Assembly (NCBI RefSeq): GCF_000416985.1
Contig: NZ_ATDL01000003.1
Location: 1 to 64,000, forward strand
DNA from: Sphingobacterium paucimobilis HER1398
Lineage (GTDB): Bacteria > Bacteroidota > Bacteroidia > Sphingobacteriales > Sphingobacteriaceae
Direction: 5' to 3'
DNA length: 64,000 nucleotides
Below, piece after piece: positions 60,002 to 64,000 of the stretch; the first letter of the stretch is position 1; every line of letters starts with the position of its first letter. Below the pieces are notes generated by a model that was not told the DNA's origin, did no database searches, and was given only the letters and a program-made list of their open reading frames with translations. A program made the translations under genes and the position numbers.

Positions 60002-61128
60002 TTTACCTGCCTGCCCTTCCAATCATATTTACCTGTATTCCCAGCTATACCGATATATACCATATAAAAGCTATGGACTATAGATAGAATTGGTACATAT
60101 TTTAATAATTCTTTTCTGCCCATAAAGGAAGAAATAGGTACCATAAAAAAGAATTCTACAATTATCTTTAAAGCAAAAGCAGTCAAAAGAAGCCAGTTAA
60201 ACTCAGGCATTCGGATAAAAAACACAAGCAGAGAAACCAAAAGAGCTAGATTAAATAGCCAAATACTCACTCCTAACGCCACTACTTTTTTATTCTTATA
60301 CTTCGTACTCTTAGAGGCCCATCGTTTACGTTGGCTGATAAACGATTTCAGATCAGGTTTAGCATCAGTATACACAATCGCCTCCTTTGACTTACAAAAG
60401 CCAATTTTATCGGCATATTTCTCTGCTACTTTATGAAGGAAAAGCTCGTCATCTCCCGATGCTAGATTATCAATACCTGTGAATCCTCCCATTTCAAAAA
60501 ACACAGATTTTCGATAAGCTAGATTCGCTCCGTTACAGGTCGTAGGAGAACGAAGACCGATCCCAGCAGCCCCCAAGCCAATGAGATACATAAACTCCAA
60601 CGTCTGCAACTCTTCGAAATGGCTTTTTTCTTCCGAATATAAAACTGGAGAAGAAACTAAATAACTATCGTGAGCTTCGAAATATTGTACTATTGTCTGG
60701 AGCCAATTCTCTCCCATCCTACAATCCGCATCCGTAGTTACTATAATATTCCCAGCAGCCATTTCAATGGCTTTAGTAATGGCATATTTTTTATAAGAAT
60801 TAAGTTTATCACCTACTGAAAGCTGTAGCAACTTCACTCCTTTATCGGAATACGACTGTACGATATCCGCAGTTGTATCGGTCGAATGGTCATCAACAAT
60901 AATAAGCTCAAGTCTCTCCCTAGGAAAATTTTGATGCAATATACACTCGATAGTACGCGCAATATTATCCTCCTCGTTACGCGCCGCAATGAGCACCGAA
61001 ACGGTTTCGGATATAGAATCAGTTGATTTAAAATAAGGTATATTTCTCCATCCCTTACGCATGTAAAAGACAAGGAAGACATATACTACAGCACAAAATA
61101 TTAGGGCAAAATTAAGAATTACTATCAC
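59998..61128 (-). CDS. Family 2 glycosyltransferase, membrane-bound
   Basis: This 376-residue protein has an N-terminal membrane segment (about 2-20), a GT-A domain with VLIAARNEEDNIARTI, IIVDDHSTD, VTTDADCRM and SGDDELFLHK. The SQRKRWASK motif near 270 is typical of processive GT2 enzymes, and C-terminal membrane segments follow (about 285-355). The sugar and acceptor are unknown. It overlaps the UPF0104 gene upstream by 17 nt, which suggests joint lipid glycosylation and transfer. Its stop overlaps that of plsC. Confidence 0.9.
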   Translation of the reverse strand: MIVILNFALIFCAVVYVFLVFYMRKGWRNIPYFKSTDSISETVSVLIAARNEEDNIARTIECILHQNFPRERLELIIVDDHSTDTTADIVQSYSDKGVKLLQLSVGDKLNSYKKYAITKAIEMAAGNIIVTTDADCRMGENWLQTIVQYFEAHDSYLVSSPVLYSEEKSHFEELQTLEFMYLIGLGAAGIGLRSPTTCNGANLAYRKSVFFEMGGFTGIDNLASGDDELFLHKVAEKYADKIGFCKSKEAIVYTDAKPDLKSFISQRKRWASKSTKYKNKKVVALGVSIWLFNLALLVSLLVFFIRMPEFNWLLLTAFALKIIVEFFFMVPISSFMGRKELLKYVPILSIVHSFYMVYIGIAGNTGKYDWKGRQVN

Positions 61129-62092
61129 TTAGGTAATTAACATTCAATACAAAAAAAGAACCAATAATAGCCGGCAGAATCAAGTTAACAAACCATATAC
61201 AAGAAACAATAGCCATGACTGCTATCTCCTGTGTGGTAACATAACTATATAGATTGCTAGCGACAAAACTACGTACACTAAAGTCAAATATATCCAATGA
61301 AGGTACAGCAGCTTGCACAAAGAAAAGAATAAAAATCATTAATATCATAGATATCAACGGTATTTCAGGCAAAATAACCACCATCAGTATCACATATTGT
61401 GATGTAAAAATCACAAACCTAGCCAAAGAAAGAAGAAGGACATGGAGAAGTTCCCTGGAACTTACATCTTTTAAAACAGAAAAAAAAGGTTTCACTTTAC
61501 TTAGCCAACTCAATTTCCCAACAAGATGATCTATCCATTGTACGTTAAAATATAACAATAAAAAAGCAAATGCGTAGATTATGGCAATCATCCAAATGGC
61601 CAAAATAACCGAAGCAGGAGCATCTATAAAGACTGTAACAAACCAAGCGATGCTTAGTGCACCAAAAAAACTAGTCAATACCAGTTGAGCGAACAGCCCT
61701 ACTCCCATCAATACAGCACCTCGTGCGCGATTCTTTGGTTGTAGAAGCAATACACGTCCCCCATACTCTCCGATTCTATTAGGGGTGAATATTGCCCAAG
61801 TCAAACCGCAGAAAACGGACTGTATAGCTTTCCAATAGCTCAGAGACTCTAGATTCCGACTTAGATATCTCCATTTGACGACCTCTAAGAACCAATTACA
61901 CAACATCAAAACAACAACAACGCCCAACGTCACATACATGGTTGATGATGGAATGCTCTTCACTAATGAAGTAAATGCCAGCAGATTTTGTTGATTATTG
62001 ACCTTGGTTATTATAAACCAAATTGCCAAACCTACAATACCGAACTTAATGCCGTAATTAAGATATTTTTTCTGTGTCTTTGTCAATTTCAA
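61112..62092 (-). CDS. UPF0104 family membrane protein
   Basis: This 326-residue polytopic protein of the lysylphosphatidylglycerol synthase TM/UPF0104 type has about eight membrane segments and FCGLTWAIFTPNRIGEYGGR (about 90-109), the family's conserved P-x-R-x-G-E-x region. FFVQAAVPSLDIFDFSVRSF is the second landmark. It is coupled to the family 2 glycosyltransferase gene by a 17-nt overlap, so the pair may build or move one glycolipid. It is distinct from the paralogue at 54641-55573. Confidence 0.9.
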   Translation of the reverse strand: MKLTKTQKKYLNYGIKFGIVGLAIWFIITKVNNQQNLLAFTSLVKSIPSSTMYVTLGVVVVLMLCNWFLEVVKWRYLSRNLESLSYWKAIQSVFCGLTWAIFTPNRIGEYGGRVLLLQPKNRARGAVLMGVGLFAQLVLTSFFGALSIAWFVTVFIDAPASVILAIWMIAIIYAFAFLLLYFNVQWIDHLVGKLSWLSKVKPFFSVLKDVSSRELLHVLLLSLARFVIFTSQYVILMVVILPEIPLISMILMIFILFFVQAAVPSLDIFDFSVRSFVASNLYSYVTTQEIAVMAIVSCIWFVNLILPAIIGSFFVLNVNYLSDSNS

Positions 62093-62304
62093 AATTTTGA
62101 AAGCACAATTTTAAGCATATTTTTTCAGTACCCCTATTTTTTACAGCTTGTTTAAAATTTTCGAGACATTTTTATTATATCCAATAAATACATAAAACAG
62201 CATCACTAGTCTATATGGTAATAAGCGGCATGTATGATTCCTGTTCTCTAACAGGCCTACGAAGATCAAAACTAACCACAGTCAAAAGCAAACAAATAAT
62301 TACT

Positions 62305-62312
62305 TAGTTTTG
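62305..62312 (+). promoter_or_regulatory. -7 element for ruvC
   Basis: TAGTTTTG is followed by TACC and the ruvC ATG at 62317. The four-base gap predicts a leaderless transcript. No -33 TTG is visible at the expected distance. Confidence 0.45.
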
Positions 62313-62316
62313 TACC

Positions 62317-62880
62317 ATGCAAAAGGAAAAGGCCAAAGAAAGAATTATTTTGGGAATTGACCCAGGGACCATCGTTTTGGGATATGGAGTCATAAAAGAA
62401 GTCGGAAAAAAAATAACTTTGGAAACGCTGGGCGTTGTAAAGATGGGACATCTTGACGACCATGGCCTGAAACTGCAGCGTATATTTAAAAAAACCTTAG
62501 CCTTAATTGAAGAGTATAAACCGGACTGTGTCGCTTTAGAAGCTCCCTTTTACGGTAAAAACATTCAGGTCATGCTAAAACTAGGGAGAGCACAAGGAGT
62601 AGCCATGGCTGCAGCTCTCAGTCAGGATATCCCCATTTTTGAATATGCTCCACGAAAAATAAAACAATCTGTAACGGGCAATGGAAGTGCAAGTAAAGAA
62701 CAGGTTGCGGCTATGCTGCAGAGTTTGTTGGGTTTTAAAGAAACTCCGGAGTTTCTAGATGCTACAGATGGTCTAGCCGTGGCAGTATGTCACTCTTTTC
62801 AACAGAACACCACTACAGGTAGTAAAAGCTACTCCACCTGGTCAGCGTTCATTAAAGACAATCAAGATCGGATCCGCTAG
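62317..62880 (+). CDS. ruvC: Holliday junction resolvase RuvC
   Basis: This 187-residue endonuclease resolves Holliday junctions with RuvAB. It shows the RNase-H-like metal residues: Asp15 in LGIDPGTIVLGYGVI, Glu in VALEAPFYGKN and Asp in LDATDGLAVAVCH. The VTGNGSASKEQVAAMLQSLL segment binds DNA. The stop overlaps the stop of the convergent final gene through a shared CTAG. Confidence 0.96.
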   Translation: MQKEKAKERIILGIDPGTIVLGYGVIKEVGKKITLETLGVVKMGHLDDHGLKLQRIFKKTLALIEEYKPDCVALEAPFYGKNIQVMLKLGRAQGVAMAAALSQDIPIFEYAPRKIKQSVTGNGSASKEQVAAMLQSLLGFKETPEFLDATDGLAVAVCHSFQQNTTTGSKSYSTWSAFIKDNQDRIR

Positions 62881-63920
62881 AGCTGCACCTGTCTGATGAC
62901 ATTTTTAACATTTAGCTCTACAATATCCGTCATACTCTTACATCGATAATAATTGTCATTATTATAATATCCTGCATATCCTTCTCGAAGCTGAATGATA
63001 TTTTCAACGGTTGATAACTGCTGAGTTTGAGAAGCATCTCTCAAATCTTTTATGCGATGACGCTCACTCCGCACACGATGTACAATAGAAGACCGTTCTT
63101 CCTGTTGATACTGCAAGACTGTCCTATCATTCAAGTGTTCCATACAGAGTTTGACATAAGGAAAATTTTCCTTAAAAAACTGAGGCATATATACCTTTGG
63201 ATTACCTTCATAAAACTGTTGGTCAAAGTCAATTGCTCTTATCCTGAACTGAAAATCGTCAAAATCTGGAGTTATTTGCATGACAAAGTTGTAGGCCCGC
63301 ATATCGCCCAACAACGATATAATACAACGCTCATTAAACTTAACAAACTCCTTGGCAATTCTTGTCTGATTGTAATCGGGATTTTCGATTCTCCCCTTAC
63401 TAAAAACATCGCCCGGAATGCCTACGATATGCTCCTCTACCAAAGTGTCACGATCATAGACATAGTTCACTTGGTTGGGAGAAAGAATCTCCTCTAATTC
63501 AAGCCCATAAATTCGAGAAGCATCGGCTTGTTTAATATAAAAATAATCATAGACATCATTCAATCGATTTACTATCCGAATTCTAAATGGCTTTGTATTA
63601 CCAAATGCACAGTACTCAATCCTATCTATAATTTTATGCTGTACTATTCGTGTATTTCCAGACGCCTTAAGCACCGCATAAACGACCTTCAATCCTTCGT
63701 ACAATTGATCCTGCAAATGCGGCGGATATAGCGGAGTCTCCCAAAAGGTATCGTTACCATTCTTATCCATCACAGGCACTGTCTCTTGGAAATGTAATAA
63801 ATCATAGTAAGAAATCGGCAATTTGGCTTCCCGTTGATACATTTTAAGGTATTTCAACAAACCAATACCAACCGAAAATATCGGCTTCTTGCGTGAAATC
63901 TTTACATCATCAATCTCCAT
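62877..63920 (-). CDS. Unassigned protein with kinase-like motifs
   Basis: I do not recognise this 347-residue soluble protein. It has no signal peptide or membrane segment. Near residue 215 LLGDMRAYNFVMQI followed by RAIDFDQQFYEGN resembles the catalytic loop (Gly-Asp-x-Asn) and the metal-binding Asp-Phe-Asp of protein-kinase-fold enzymes such as HipA or phosphoinositide kinase-like proteins. A Lys-rich N-lobe could carry the ATP-binding Lys, but I cannot place it. It lies convergent to ruvC, with overlapping stop codons. The upstream region runs off near the window end. Confidence 0.6.
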   Translation of the reverse strand: MEIDDVKISRKKPIFSVGIGLLKYLKMYQREAKLPISYYDLLHFQETVPVMDKNGNDTFWETPLYPPHLQDQLYEGLKVVYAVLKASGNTRIVQHKIIDRIEYCAFGNTKPFRIRIVNRLNDVYDYFYIKQADASRIYGLELEEILSPNQVNYVYDRDTLVEEHIVGIPGDVFSKGRIENPDYNQTRIAKEFVKFNERCIISLLGDMRAYNFVMQITPDFDDFQFRIRAIDFDQQFYEGNPKVYMPQFFKENFPYVKLCMEHLNDRTVLQYQQEERSSIVHRVRSERHRIKDLRDASQTQQLSTVENIIQLREGYAGYYNNDNYYRCKSMTDIVELNVKNVIRQVQL

Positions 63921-64000
63921 AAATAGTTACTTAATTCTTTAATTTTTATAAAGATAAAGAAAAGCGGCAGTGTAAAAAAACAGAACTATTATTAAAATAT

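Overview
The window reads as chromosomal DNA from a member of the Bacteroidota, most likely Sphingobacteriaceae (Sphingobacterium or a close relative). Supporting signs are the TAnnTTTG promoter elements, the scarcity of Shine-Dalgarno sequences, lipoproteins with short lipoboxes, a serine palmitoyltransferase operon for sphingolipids, a GH95 glycosidase, a membrane-anchored MutS-like protein and MORN-type repeat proteins. The genus is inferred from gene content, not from an rRNA comparison.

Layout. 1-5105 is a complete rRNA operon on the minus strand (16S, tRNA-Ile, tRNA-Ala, 23S, 5S, terminator), driven by two tandem promoters at 5367-5397 and 5527-5558. 5831-17565 holds two tandem tripartite RND efflux systems. 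One is conventional (MFP, RND and OMF as three genes). In the other the RND pump and its outer-membrane channel are fused into one 1516-residue protein. 18170-22622 is a sphingolipid operon: serine palmitoyltransferase, a GNAT-like acyltransferase, an epimerase-fold reductase, a CDP-alcohol phosphotransferase and a GtrA protein. 22953-29394 carries smpB, an AraC regulator divergent from an aldehyde dehydrogenase/DUF779 pair (with a two-repeat operator), a thioesterase, a membrane MutS-like ATPase and pcm. 29651-39435 has a class D beta-lactamase, an SGNH-like protein, priA, a DUF423 protein, a propeller-type membrane protein, a DHH phosphoesterase and a lipoprotein FKBP isomerase.

39487-40748 is the odd stretch. 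An array of 16 units at an exact 21-bp period, each centred on a GTAC-type palindrome, lies just downstream of a small frameshifted DNA-binding-type gene. It is the best candidate here for an undescribed element. 40749-64000 returns to housekeeping and surface functions: TatD nuclease, asparaginase, MORN protein, TPM protein, a FimB-like lipoprotein, GH95 enzyme, catalase, a Met/Cys PLP enzyme, membrane proteins of the UPF0104 family, SDR, an alpha/beta hydrolase operon led by a DUF2089 regulator, plsC, a glycosyltransferase, ruvC and an unassigned protein with kinase-like motifs.

Several genes carry a TAnnTTTG element only 4-7 nt before the ATG, which predicts leaderless or nearly leaderless transcripts.
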